DNA from: Carboxylicivirga taeanensis
Lineage (GTDB): Bacteria > Bacteroidota > Bacteroidia > Bacteroidales > Marinilabiliaceae
DNA length: 64,000 bases
Direction: 5' to 3'
Assembly (NCBI RefSeq): GCF_051851475.1
Contig: NZ_JBPUSJ010000017.1
Location: forward strand, 1-64,000
Position 1 is the first letter of the stretch. Each line of letters begins with the position of its first letter. The translations under genes were made by a program, and so were the position numbers. Below, one piece after another: positions 18,899 to 28,200 of the stretch. The notes under the pieces were generated by a model. That model was not told where the DNA came from. It did no database searches and saw only the letters and a program-made list of their open reading frames with translations.

Positions 18899-18906
18899 AT
18901 CGTTGA

Positions 18907-18914
18907 CAAATGTA
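18907..18914 (-). promoter_or_regulatory. -7 box of the ygiQ-like gene
   Basis: On the minus strand the sequence is TACATTTG, matching TAnnTTTG, a few bases before the start codon. The implied leader is very short or absent. Confidence 0.45.
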
Positions 18915-19033
18915 GCTGAATTTTACTTATCTTGCTTTCATAATTAAGGCATTGCTTACAGAAAAGGGCTTTTCTGTTATAGGTAAACCAGCAAAAGAGT
19001 TAAAGGTTTTTTTTTATATTTTAAAACCAATGT

Positions 19034-19041
19034 TAACTTTG
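19034..19041 (+). promoter_or_regulatory. -7 box of the zapB-zapA promoter
   Basis: TAACTTTG matches TAnnTTTG, 17 bases before the ATG at 19059. It argues against the TTG at 19044 as the start. Confidence 0.5.
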
Positions 19042-19058
19042 TATTGAAAAATTTGGCC

Positions 19059-19352
19059 ATGACAGATCCAAATAGTGAATTAATTGTTGAGTTAAAAGAT
19101 AAGATTAACAGGCTGATTCAGCAGTACCAAAGCTTAAAGTCGGAGGTGCAATTGCTGGAGGATGAGAAGAGTAGGTTGACAGATCAGCTTGAAGAGGCCG
19201 CCAGAGAATATCATAATCTGGAGCAGCGATTCAACAATATGAAAATAACGAAGGATTTGGTGGTCGGTAGCTCTGAAGCTGGAGAAACCAAAAAACGGAT
19301 TGGTCAAATTGTGCGGGAAATAGATAAGTGTATTGCGCTTTTAAACCGTTAA
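19059..19352 (+). CDS. ZapB-like coiled-coil cell division protein
   Basis: A 97-residue, almost wholly coiled-coil protein: heptads from about residue 8 to 68 (LKDKINRLIQQYQSLKSEVQ), followed by a short tail (IGQIVREIDKCIALLNR). Size, coiled coil and position 9 bases before zapA suggest a ZapB-type division-site protein that would act with ZapA at the FtsZ ring. Sequence identity to E. coli ZapB cannot be claimed from a coiled coil alone. The ATG at 19059 is chosen over a TTG five codons earlier. Confidence 0.65.
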   Translation: MTDPNSELIVELKDKINRLIQQYQSLKSEVQLLEDEKSRLTDQLEEAAREYHNLEQRFNNMKITKDLVVGSSEAGETKKRIGQIVREIDKCIALLNR

Positions 19353-19361
19353 GCTAGTATA

Positions 19362-19667
19362 ATGGACGATAAACTCTCTATACGTGTTAATATTGCCGAC
19401 AGGTATTATCCGTTGCGAATTGAACGTAGCGATGAAGAGCGTATTCGTTTGGCTGCTAAGCTTATTAACGAGAAGGTTTTACAATATAAACAACGGTATT
19501 CAGATAAGGATGTACAGGATTTTTTGGCCATGGCCACTTTGCAGTACGTCATTAAATTGTTAGAATTGGAGAACCGACATGATGTGGACCCTTTTATTGA
19601 AATGGTTCGCGACTTAAATGAGCAATTAGATAATGTTCTATCTGAAAAAACTGATAAGGTTTTGTAA
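19362..19667 (+). CDS. zapA: Cell division protein ZapA
   Basis: A 101-residue ZapA. The N-terminal beta-strand domain (SIRVNIADRYYPLRIERSDEE) leads into a helix and a C-terminal coiled coil (LAMATLQYVIKLLELENR). ZapA cross-links and stabilises FtsZ filaments. It is co-transcribed with the upstream coiled-coil gene and followed by a long hairpin and then rny, an order common in Bacteroidota. Confidence 0.9.
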   Translation: MDDKLSIRVNIADRYYPLRIERSDEERIRLAAKLINEKVLQYKQRYSDKDVQDFLAMATLQYVIKLLELENRHDVDPFIEMVRDLNEQLDNVLSEKTDKVL

Positions 19668-19696
19668 GTTAGATTATTGACTTTTAGAAAGTTTAC

Positions 19697-19758
19697 CCGC
19701 ATTGTTTACTGTAGTTATTCATCCGGATAATACAGTAGGATAATGCGGTTTTGTTTTA
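19697..19758 (+). ncRNA. Long interrupted hairpin between zapA and rny: terminator or 6S-like RNA
   Basis: CCGCATT (19697-19703) pairs with AATGCGG (19742-19748). Inside it, across an unpaired GTT/GGAT, TACTGTA (19707-19713) pairs with TACAGTA (19731-19737), capped by TTATTC/GGATAA. TTTTGTTTT follows. The simplest reading is a terminator for zapBA. A long helix with an internal bubble directly after zapA is also where 6S RNA genes are often found, so an RNA gene here is possible. I could not find a convincing closing stem outside this hairpin. Confidence 0.45.
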
Positions 19759-19775
19759 TATATAACACGATAAAT

Positions 19776-21317
19776 ATGGATCTACCAATAGTAATAGGAG
19801 TTGCAATTGGTGCTTTATTGGCTGGGAGTTTGGTAACATGGCTGATTATTACCAAGGCTCTTAAGTCTAGAAGCGAACGAATTGTAAAAGAGGCAGAAGC
19901 AGAGGCGGAAGTCATCAAGAAAGATAAAATTCTTCAGGCAAAAGAGAAGTTTCTTCAATTGAGGACGGAGCATGAAAAGGAAATCAATTCCCGCAACGCA
20001 AAAATGGTAAATGCCGAAAATAAGTTGAAACAAAAGGAATCGACCTTGTCTCAGCGTATTGAGGAGCATAACCGCAAGCGGAAAGAAGTGGAAGCCATCC
20101 GCGAAAACCTGACTGCTCAGCTGGAAATTGTTGAGAAAAAGACGGATGAAGTCAACAAAGCTCACAAACAGCAGGTGGAGCAATTGGAGGCTATCTCTGG
20201 CATGTCGGGTGACGAGGCCAAGGAGATGCTGATTGAAAGCATGAAGGCCGAAGCAAAAACAGAGGCCATGTCCTACATCAACGACATTATGGATGATGCA
20301 AGGATTAATGCCAATAAAGAGGCGAAGCGTATTGTACTTCAGACAGTTCAGCGCGTTGCCACAGAAACGGCCATTGAAAATTCGGTGACCATTTTCCACA
20401 TTGATTCGGATGAAATGAAAGGACGAATCATTGGACGTGAAGGACGAAATATCAGAGCGCTGGAAGCAGCTACAGGTGTGGAGATTATTGTGGATGATAC
20501 GCCGGAAGCGATTGTGCTTTCAGCATTTGATCCGATGCGTCGAGAAATTGCCCGCTTAGCGCTTCACCAACTGGTAACGGATGGACGTATCCACCCGGCA
20601 CGTATCGAAGAGGTGGTGAATAAAGTACGTAAGCAGGTAGAAGAGGAAATTCTTGAAACCGGTAAACGCACGGCGATCGATTTAGGTGTTCATGGTTTGC
20701 ATTCAGAACTGATTAAATTGGTTGGTAAGATGAAGTACCGCTCGTCTTACGGGCAAAACTTGCTGCAGCACTCGCGCGAAACAGCGAATCTGTGTGCGAT
20801 AATGGCCACAGAGCTAGGACTAAATGCCAAGCGAGCTAAGCGAGCAGGTCTGCTTCATGATATTGGGAAGGTGTCTGACGAAGATCCGGAATTACCACAC
20901 GCAATTTTGGGAATGAAGCTGGCTGAGAAATATAAAGAGAAACCGGATATTTGCAATGCCATTGGCGCTCACCACGACGAGGTGGAGATGACGACAATGA
21001 TTGCCCCAATTGTTCAGGTATGCGATGCTATTTCTGGTGCTCGTCCTGGTGCTCGTCGCGAAATTATTGAGGCTTACATTAAGCGCCTGAAGGATTTAGA
21101 GAATCTGGCGTTATCTTACCCAGGCGTTCTTAAAACATATGCCATCCAGGCGGGTAGGGAATTACGCGTGATTGTTGGTGCTGAAAAAACAACCGACAAA
21201 GAGGCTGAAGAGCTGTCTTATGACATCGCGCGTAAGATTCAGACGGAGATGACTTATCCGGGACAAGTAAAAATAACCGTGATTAGAGAAACTCGTGCAA
21301 TTAGTTATGCCAAGTAA
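19776..21317 (+). CDS. rny: Ribonuclease Y
   Basis: A 513-residue RNase Y, the membrane-anchored endoribonuclease that initiates mRNA decay. Order: N-terminal membrane helix (LPIVIGVAIGALLAGSL), long coiled coil (about 30-170), KH domain with GRIIGREGRNIRALE near residue 220, then an HD domain with the metal motif LLHDIGK at about residue 365. The ATG at 19776 matches the family start. An in-frame ATG 11 codons upstream lies within the T-rich trailer of the preceding hairpin and is rejected. Confidence 0.96.
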   Translation: MDLPIVIGVAIGALLAGSLVTWLIITKALKSRSERIVKEAEAEAEVIKKDKILQAKEKFLQLRTEHEKEINSRNAKMVNAENKLKQKESTLSQRIEEHNRKRKEVEAIRENLTAQLEIVEKKTDEVNKAHKQQVEQLEAISGMSGDEAKEMLIESMKAEAKTEAMSYINDIMDDARINANKEAKRIVLQTVQRVATETAIENSVTIFHIDSDEMKGRIIGREGRNIRALEAATGVEIIVDDTPEAIVLSAFDPMRREIARLALHQLVTDGRIHPARIEEVVNKVRKQVEEEILETGKRTAIDLGVHGLHSELIKLVGKMKYRSSYGQNLLQHSRETANLCAIMATELGLNAKRAKRAGLLHDIGKVSDEDPELPHAILGMKLAEKYKEKPDICNAIGAHHDEVEMTTMIAPIVQVCDAISGARPGARREIIEAYIKRLKDLENLALSYPGVLKTYAIQAGRELRVIVGAEKTTDKEAEELSYDIARKIQTEMTYPGQVKITVIRETRAISYAK

Positions 21318-21339
21318 CTAATCGTTAATTATATAAGAG

Positions 21340-21365
21340 AAGGCAGCCATTGGTTGCCTTTTTTT
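21340..21365 (+). terminator. Terminator after rny
   Basis: AAGGCAGCC/GGTTGCCTT stem (one G-T pair) with a short loop, then seven T. Confidence 0.85.
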
Positions 21366-21460
21366 ATGCTCAACAATTGACCAATCAAGCGAATTTAGTG
21401 TTTAAAAGTTCAGTTTTTTATGCTGGCTTTGTTACATTTACATTTCAAGATAAAAAACGA

Positions 21461-22447
21461 ATGGAAACACGACTCGAAAATAAAAAGGTACTGGTAACTG
21501 GCGGAGCCGGTTTTATTGGCAGTAATTTGTGTGAGAAACTCCTGAAGCAAAACAACCAGGTCGTTTGTCTGGATAATTTTGCAACGGGTAAGCGCTCCAA
21601 TCTCAACGAATTTATTGCCGACAGCTCATTTCAACTTATCGAAGGAGATATTAGAAACCTTGATGATTGCATGGAGGCGGTGAAAGGTGTTGAGATCATC
21701 TTTCATGAGGCCGCATTGGGCTCAGTGCCGCGCTCAATTGCCGATCCTCTGACGTCTAATGAGGTAAATGTTTCCGGGTTTTTAAATGTGCTTATTGCTG
21801 CCCGCGATAGCGGAGTAAAGCGTGTAGTCTATGCCGCCAGTTCCTCCACTTATGGCGATAGCGAAAACCTGCCTAAAGTTGAAGATGTAATTGGTAAACC
21901 ATTGTCGCCATACGCCATTACAAAATATGTTAATGAATTATATGCCGATGTATTTTCGCGTTTGTATAACATGCAGCTCATCGGTTTGCGTTACTTCAAT
22001 GTGTTTGGAAGGCGACAGGATCCCGATGGGGCTTATGCCGCAGTAATTCCAAAATTTGTAAAGGCATTGATTGATAAAAAATCGCCGGTAATTAACGGTG
22101 ACGGGAGCTACTCACGTGATTTCACATACATAGATAATGTGCTTCAGGCTAATGAATTGGCTGCTGTTATTGATAGCCAAGAGGCAATTAACACCGTTTA
22201 TAATGTGGCTTTTGGACAGCGAACGACTCTTAACGAATTGGTTGGGTATTTAAAGGAGTTTTTAAGTGCTTATGATCCGGCAATTGCCGATGTGGAAATC
22301 CATTATGGAGCTAACCGGGAGGGCGACATACCACATAGTTTGGCTTCCATTGAAAAAGCAAGTGAGCTATTAGGATATTCGCCAGCATATAGCATCAAAG
22401 ATGGTTTAAGTGAAGCCATTGGTTGGTATTGGAATAATTTAAAATAA
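21461..22447 (+). CDS. NAD-dependent UDP-sugar 4-epimerase (WbpP/Gne-like)
   Basis: A 328-residue extended short-chain dehydrogenase. NAD-binding TGGAGFIGSNL is at about residues 12-22, the catalytic SSSTYG and YAITK are present, and RYFNVFGRRQDPDGAYAAVIP follows. The last of these resembles WbpP/TviC enzymes that interconvert UDP-GlcNAc and UDP-GalNAc; specificity is inferred. The ATG at 21461 is used: the 37 residues encoded upstream are not family-like and overlap the rny terminator. It may supply a sugar nucleotide for surface polysaccharide, but no such genes adjoin it. Confidence 0.87.
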   Translation: METRLENKKVLVTGGAGFIGSNLCEKLLKQNNQVVCLDNFATGKRSNLNEFIADSSFQLIEGDIRNLDDCMEAVKGVEIIFHEAALGSVPRSIADPLTSNEVNVSGFLNVLIAARDSGVKRVVYAASSSTYGDSENLPKVEDVIGKPLSPYAITKYVNELYADVFSRLYNMQLIGLRYFNVFGRRQDPDGAYAAVIPKFVKALIDKKSPVINGDGSYSRDFTYIDNVLQANELAAVIDSQEAINTVYNVAFGQRTTLNELVGYLKEFLSAYDPAIADVEIHYGANREGDIPHSLASIEKASELLGYSPAYSIKDGLSEAIGWYWNNLK

Positions 22448-22475
22448 TAGCCATTAGGATGTGTTGTTAAATAGC

Positions 22476-22483
22476 TATATTTG
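22476..22483 (+). promoter_or_regulatory. -7 box for the DUF4625-like lipoprotein gene
   Basis: TATATTTG is an exact match to TAnnTTTG, 17 bases before the start codon, implying a leader of about ten bases. Confidence 0.5.
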
Positions 22484-22500
22484 TAACAAAATTCAAACCT

Positions 22501-22947
22501 ATGATAAAGAATATAACTAACTGTTTAATCCTTTGCTGCTTACTGGTAGGTACTGCGTGTGGAGGTGGAAGCGATGGCCCTGATAAGACAAAGCCTGAGG
22601 CAGACATAAAAGTTCCCTCCGCGAATCAAACTTTTGTTAAGGGGGCAAATTTGCCCTTAGATGCCGTATTTACAGACAATAAGGCTTTAAAGAACTGTGT
22701 GGTGACACTGGTATATAATCCCGATGTTACATCAGCTCAACTAAAAGGTCTTAGTGACCCTTGGGAACCTGCTCCGGCCACGATTCCGCTGAATGGGAAG
22801 CAGACAGATGAGCAAAAGCTGGATAATATTTTTGCTGAGCCCGTTGAGTCATCTTGTTTGAGTGGCGATTACACCTTAACATTTATTGTTGAAGATGCTG
22901 CCGGAAATAAATCGGATGCCATCATGGTGGATATTGTTATTCAGTAG
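22501..22947 (+). CDS. DUF4625-like lipoprotein
   Basis: A 148-residue lipoprotein (CLLVGTAC, Cys at residue 20, followed by GGGSD, a flexible tether). The mature part is an Ig-like beta domain of DUF4625 type: DKTKPEADIKVPSANQTFVKG, LDAVFTDNKALKNCVV, and YTLTFIVEDAAGNKSD at the end. Likely a surface-exposed or periplasmic binding domain; the ligand is unknown. It is monocistronic, with its own promoter and a terminator. Confidence 0.72.
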   Translation: MIKNITNCLILCCLLVGTACGGGSDGPDKTKPEADIKVPSANQTFVKGANLPLDAVFTDNKALKNCVVTLVYNPDVTSAQLKGLSDPWEPAPATIPLNGKQTDEQKLDNIFAEPVESSCLSGDYTLTFIVEDAAGNKSDAIMVDIVIQ

Positions 22948-22975
22948 AAGGAATTTTCTAAATTGTTTTAATTTT

Positions 22976-23002
22976 AAGGGCCTCATCAGAGCCCTTTTTT
23001 TT
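22976..23002 (+). terminator. Terminator after the DUF4625-like gene
   Basis: AAGGGC/GCCCTT stem followed by eight T, about 30 bases after the stop codon. Confidence 0.75.
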
Positions 23003-23029
23003 GATAGATGCATTAATTAAAAGACCATT

Positions 23030-24196
23030 ATGTACGATTTTGATAAACACATTGAACGGGCAGGAACCAATGCCTATAAATTAGATCTGCGGCAGCGGTA
23101 TTTTGGAACCGATGATGTTATTCCTCTCTGGGTGGCTGATATGGATTTTGCCGCGCCGCCAGCTGTTCAGGAAGCCATTCAGAAACGCGCGGCTCATGAA
23201 ATTTATGGCTACACCATTCGCAAAGAAGAATTTACTGCCGCCATTGCAGATTGGTGCAAGTATAAGCATAACTGGTTGGTCAATGAGAGTTGGATCGAAT
23301 ATTCGCCTGGAGTGGTGCCTGCACTTGCCTTTTCAGTTTTAGCATTTTCGGCGCCCGGCGATGGTATAATAATTAATACGCCTGTTTATCCGCCCTTTTA
23401 TTCGGTAATTGCAGATAATGGACGGAAGGTGATTAAAAATAGCCTTGTTAATACAGATGGCCGTTATGAGATAGATTTTGATTTGCTGGAAAGGCAAGCA
23501 GCACAAAAAGACACCACCATTTTTATTTTGTGCTCGCCACACAACCCGGTTGGCCGGGCCTGGACACGAGAGGAGCTTTTAAAAATACACGAGATATGCA
23601 GCAAGCATAATGTATTGGTGTTGGCCGATGAAATCCATTCCGATTTGGCTTTGTTTGGGCATCAACACATCCCGTTTGCTTCGTTGAATGAGGCTGCAGC
23701 CATGAATAGCATTTCCTTTATGGCTCCTTCCAAAACTTTTAATATTGCAGGGTTTAGTACGTCTTACGTGGTTGCTTCTAACCCCAAGCTGCTGGAGGGC
23801 TACCGGGCTACACAAAACCGCCTGCAATTGCACATGGGCCATTTATTTAGTGGTGTAGCACTCACAGCTGCCTATAATCACGGCCGTGAATGGCTAAAAG
23901 ATTTATCGGCTTACATAGAAGCTAACATCAATTTTGTAGAGCAATATTTAAAGGAAAACCTGCCGGAACTTCATTTTTATAAACCAGAAGCTACCTATTT
24001 AATTTGGCTCAATTTTAAAGCGTGGAATCTGCCACAGAGCGATGTGAAGACTTTTTTGATTGAAAAAGCAAAGGTTGGGCTTAACGATGGACTCTCTTTT
24101 GGGAAAGAAGGAGAGGGATTTATGCGCATGAATGTGGCCAGTCCAAGAGCAGTATTGCAACAAGCCTTAGAGCAAATAAAGGCGGCTAAACTATAA
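23030..24196 (+). CDS. MalY/PatB-type PLP-dependent C-S lyase (aminotransferase class I/II)
   Basis: A 388-residue fold-type I PLP enzyme. Motifs: WVADMDF near the start, typical of MalY/PatB; SPHNPVGR; DEIHSDL; and the Schiff-base Lys in APSKTFNIAG near residue 238. This group usually cleaves cystathionine or other C-S bonds rather than transaminating. Its stop codon abuts the start of the next gene, so the two are translationally coupled. The assigned substrate (cystathionine) is an inference. Confidence 0.88.
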   Translation: MYDFDKHIERAGTNAYKLDLRQRYFGTDDVIPLWVADMDFAAPPAVQEAIQKRAAHEIYGYTIRKEEFTAAIADWCKYKHNWLVNESWIEYSPGVVPALAFSVLAFSAPGDGIIINTPVYPPFYSVIADNGRKVIKNSLVNTDGRYEIDFDLLERQAAQKDTTIFILCSPHNPVGRAWTREELLKIHEICSKHNVLVLADEIHSDLALFGHQHIPFASLNEAAAMNSISFMAPSKTFNIAGFSTSYVVASNPKLLEGYRATQNRLQLHMGHLFSGVALTAAYNHGREWLKDLSAYIEANINFVEQYLKENLPELHFYKPEATYLIWLNFKAWNLPQSDVKTFLIEKAKVGLNDGLSFGKEGEGFMRMNVASPRAVLQQALEQIKAAKL

Positions 24197-25228
24197 ATGC
24201 GAATGTCAAAGCATCATGTGGCAATATTATGTATGCTGTTATTGACAGGATGTGGAGTCTATCTGCAATACCCGGGTGTTGGTAACAATAGCCAGTGGAA
24301 GCTGATGACGGATAGTGATACGGCCGTGTTTTGCCTGTCAAATGCTTCGCGGCAGATTGACTCCATCATCGATAATACATCCAAGAAGGTGTATGTGCCG
24401 TTGCAGACAAGCTGTTTTGAACTGCCAGGGAATAGGTTGCGGCCTGGCATTAATGAGCTGTCATTCACATTCTATTCGGGTAACAGGAAGTACCGGTTAT
24501 TGGAAAAGATATACATGGTATCTGATACTGAACCACATCAAGTAACTCTAGATAATTATCACATAATCAAGCATGATGCGGATGCTTTTACACAGGGGCT
24601 TTTATGGCACAATGGTGTTTTGTATGAGTCAACAGGCCTGACGGGGCAATCTTCCTTGCGCATTATCAACCCGGATAATGGACAGGTGGTGCAAAAACTG
24701 GATTTGGATAAGCAGATATTTGCAGAGGGCCTTACCTTAGCTGACAGTACGCTTATAATGCTTACCTGGAAAGATGGATTGGTTTATACCTTCAACCAAC
24801 AGCTGGAGCAGCTGGCCATCTACCCTTACAAACAGGAAGGCTGGGGCCTAACAACTGTTGATGGGCGCTTTCTGTTGAGTTCAAATGGTACCAATAAGTT
24901 GCACTATTTATCAAATGATTTTAAGGTCGATTCAGTTTTTCAGGTCTATAACAATACAGGGCCGGTGCAATACCTTAATGAGTTAGAATATATTGAAGGC
25001 AAGGTATGGGCAAATGTATTGGGCAGTGATCGCATCGTTGTCATCGATCCGGCTTCGGGTAAAGTGGAAGTGACCCTTGATCTTAGCCATTGTATCGATC
25101 GCTCTCGCTATACCGATGCCGGAGTGCTCAACGGTATAGCCTATAATCCCCGGGAACAGCTTGTTTACCTGACGGGAAAAAATTGGCCATATATTATTGT
25201 TTGGCAACATTTGTCCTTTGAGAAATGA
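24197..25228 (+). CDS. Glutaminyl-peptide cyclotransferase-like lipoprotein (Glu_cyclase_2)
   Basis: A 343-residue lipoprotein (LLLTGC, Cys at residue 19). Residues about 25-110 form an Ig-like beta region. The rest is a five-bladed beta-propeller of the plant/bacterial glutaminyl cyclase type, with repeated hallmarks DADAFTQGLLWHNGVLYESTG, EGLTL, GWGLTTVDGRFLLSSNG and LNELEYIEGKVWANV. These enzymes convert N-terminal Gln to pyroglutamate in the envelope. The start codon follows directly on the stop of the aminotransferase gene. A second ATG two codons in is equally possible. Confidence 0.85.
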   Translation: MRMSKHHVAILCMLLLTGCGVYLQYPGVGNNSQWKLMTDSDTAVFCLSNASRQIDSIIDNTSKKVYVPLQTSCFELPGNRLRPGINELSFTFYSGNRKYRLLEKIYMVSDTEPHQVTLDNYHIIKHDADAFTQGLLWHNGVLYESTGLTGQSSLRIINPDNGQVVQKLDLDKQIFAEGLTLADSTLIMLTWKDGLVYTFNQQLEQLAIYPYKQEGWGLTTVDGRFLLSSNGTNKLHYLSNDFKVDSVFQVYNNTGPVQYLNELEYIEGKVWANVLGSDRIVVIDPASGKVEVTLDLSHCIDRSRYTDAGVLNGIAYNPREQLVYLTGKNWPYIIVWQHLSFEK

Positions 25229-25292
25229 AATAAAAAGACTATGTTTGTTAATAAATGTTAACAGTCGAATTGAGGGAAAAATCTAAAGGTTA

Positions 25293-28200
25293 ATGTGCAA
25301 GTTAATATTTAAGGTTGCTCTCCTGTCTTTTGTGTTTATGTATCAGCTAACATATTCTCAAACAGGGAGTAATGAGTTCGAATTATTGCTTAAAATACTT
25401 CCGGAAGCCGATAGCGATGCGGACGGAATTCCTGATAGGCATGTTGTTCATTATAATCATGATGGGCGTATCACCCGAATTGTTGCGAAGGGGCTTATTA
25501 GCAAGGACTCTCTGGTAGCTGACTTCTCGTTTGTACCATATCTGGAACAGTTAGACATTTCGAATAACAGCATAAAATTCTGTCAGCTAAAATTTGCAGC
25601 CAATAACCGAATCAGAGTATTAAATGTAAGTGAAAATAAGCTTGAGGAGGTGAATGTAGATTTCAAGCGCTTGCCAATGCTTCAGGAGTTGGAGCTGTCG
25701 GGCAACAAACTAACGAGTTTTAACCATGAGTTTGCAGTTGGTAATTCCCTGAAGCGCATTAACTTAATAAAGAATCAGCTCGATAGTTTTGTGTTCAATG
25801 TAAAGCAGCTTCGAAAACTGGAGGTCTTACTGCTTAGCTTCAACAACATAAATAGCTTTGAGCTAATACCTTATTCAAGCAATCAGCTACAGACACTTTT
25901 TATCGATCATAACCAGTTGGATACCTTCAGTGAGGATTTGAACTGTTTGGGCCGATTAAGTGAATTGAACCTTTCAAGTAATGATCTTGAAGTGTTTAAC
26001 CCCAGATTAGAGGGTTGTCGCTCGCTGCAGCGCTTGGCATTGAGCAATAACAGGCTTAAAAGTTTTGATTACGATTTATCGACCTGTAAGAGTTTAACGG
26101 GTTTGTATTTGGCATCTAATAAAATACAACGTTTTACATCTTCGCTGACTGCCTGTTCTCAATTGCAAATTTTGGATTTGTCATTTAATGAACTGGTGGC
26201 CTTCGAAACCAGCTTCAAGGCAAATCCCAAGTTGGCAAAGTTGCTTTTAAACTCTAATCACATATCGAAATTACAACTCGACCTGAGTAGTGCCAGAGCC
26301 TTAAGGGAGTTAGATTTATGGGGGAATAAGCTCTATAAGTTTGATGTGAATATAAGCAACTGCACTAATCTGGAGGTGTTAAATTTAGGAAATAATAAGC
26401 TGGAGTTTTTTGCCCCGAGTTTAAGGAATAACAATCGACTGAATAAACTTTTTTTAGGAAATAATCAACTGACCGTTTTTAATCAGCAGCTTAGCAATCA
26501 TAAAAATCTGGAAATTCTGGTGTTGCGCAACAATAAAATTCATGAGCTTAATACGCAGTTGGATGAATGTAGTTCGTTGACTCACTTAGACTTGTCTAAT
26601 AACAGGTTGACGGATTTCAGTTATAACTTTATGACCTGTCCAAAGTTGGAGCACCTGGATGTGAGTAATAATAACATCTCGATCTTTAATGCGGAGTTTA
26701 GACGTAATTGGCAACTGGAAACATTAAAGTTGAACGGGAACAACATTGCACAGTTTGATGCCCGGCTGTTTCACTGTCCCAACCTTAAGTTAATCGATTT
26801 ATCAGGCAACCAGCTGTCTAAGTTTGAAATTGACCTGCTTAATCAGCATCAACTGGAGGAATTGCTTCTAAATAACAACCAAATAAATGATATTCAGCTG
26901 AAGCTGTTTAATTGTCGCGAACTAAAAGCGCTTGATTTATCTCACAACCAGCTCGATACCTTTAATTTGGATTTGCGGGCGAATCACAAGCTTGAAATAC
27001 TTAATTTATCTCATAATCAGCTGAGCAAATTTACTGATTTAAAGGTAAATGGTTTCCGTATTAAAGTGCTCGATTTAAGTTACAATAAGTTGTGTCATCC
27101 AAACATTAACTTTTATTTGTTTCCACAGTTGAGAGAGCTTAATCTGAGAGGCAATTATATATCCCGCTTCAATTATAACCTGAGAAATAATGAGCAGTTG
27201 GTGTACCTTAATTTGGGCGATAACCACATTAGCTACATCGAAAGCAAGCTGAATTATTGTCCGCGTTTAAGGTCTTTAATACTCGATAATAACGATTTTA
27301 AGCAGTTTACTCTCAACCTCGACAGTTGCAGGTTCTTGCACACACTCGATTTGAGTCATAACCGAATCGAATACATCGGAACGTCAATTGGCAAAATGAA
27401 AAAGCTGCGTCACCTGAATTTATCACACAATGCCATTAGCAATATTCCGTTTTCATTTAAGAGTTTAACTGATTTGCGCTACCTGAATTTAAGCCACAAT
27501 AATATTAGTTTCCTGGCAAATAGCCTCGATTTATGCTATAATCTGGAGTCGTTGCTGCTGCAATCCAATAAGCTGGTTCAGTTCGATATTGAGTTTGATG
27601 ACATGTTTTATCTGAATGAGATTGATTTATCAGATAACGAGCTGTTCTTTTTTGTCGCCAATCTATCCAATAGCCTGACCATTAAAAAATTGAACTTTTC
27701 CAATAATAATATTGCTTTACTGAAGCTGGACTTAAACGAGTGTTGGTTTTTTGAGTCACTTAACGCCTCAAATAACATTATTGAGCAGGTGTACATCGAC
27801 TTTAAAGGCTGTTCACTTCTTGAAAATATCAACCTGAGAAATAATAAAATCAGAACCTTGGACCTTGATATTCAGTGGAGTCCATACATGAAGCATTTAT
27901 ACCTGGATAATAATCTGTTAAGCGATTTGAACCTTAACTTGGCACAGGGAGTGGAGATGGATTCTGTGACTTTAAGTAATAATCACTTGCCTCTTGACTA
28001 TCTGATACATGCCAGACAGACATTTGCTCAAAATGCACAGTGTTTTACCTATCATCGTCAGCATTCCGCTGATCTGTTAAAGTGGCAAAAGGTAAACTCC
28101 AGTCAGAGTGTATTTTCCTTAATAGCGCGCATTGACGATTTGCAAATTGATTGGTTCTTTAATAATGAGCTGATTAAAAGCAACTCCAACCAGGTTGTGA

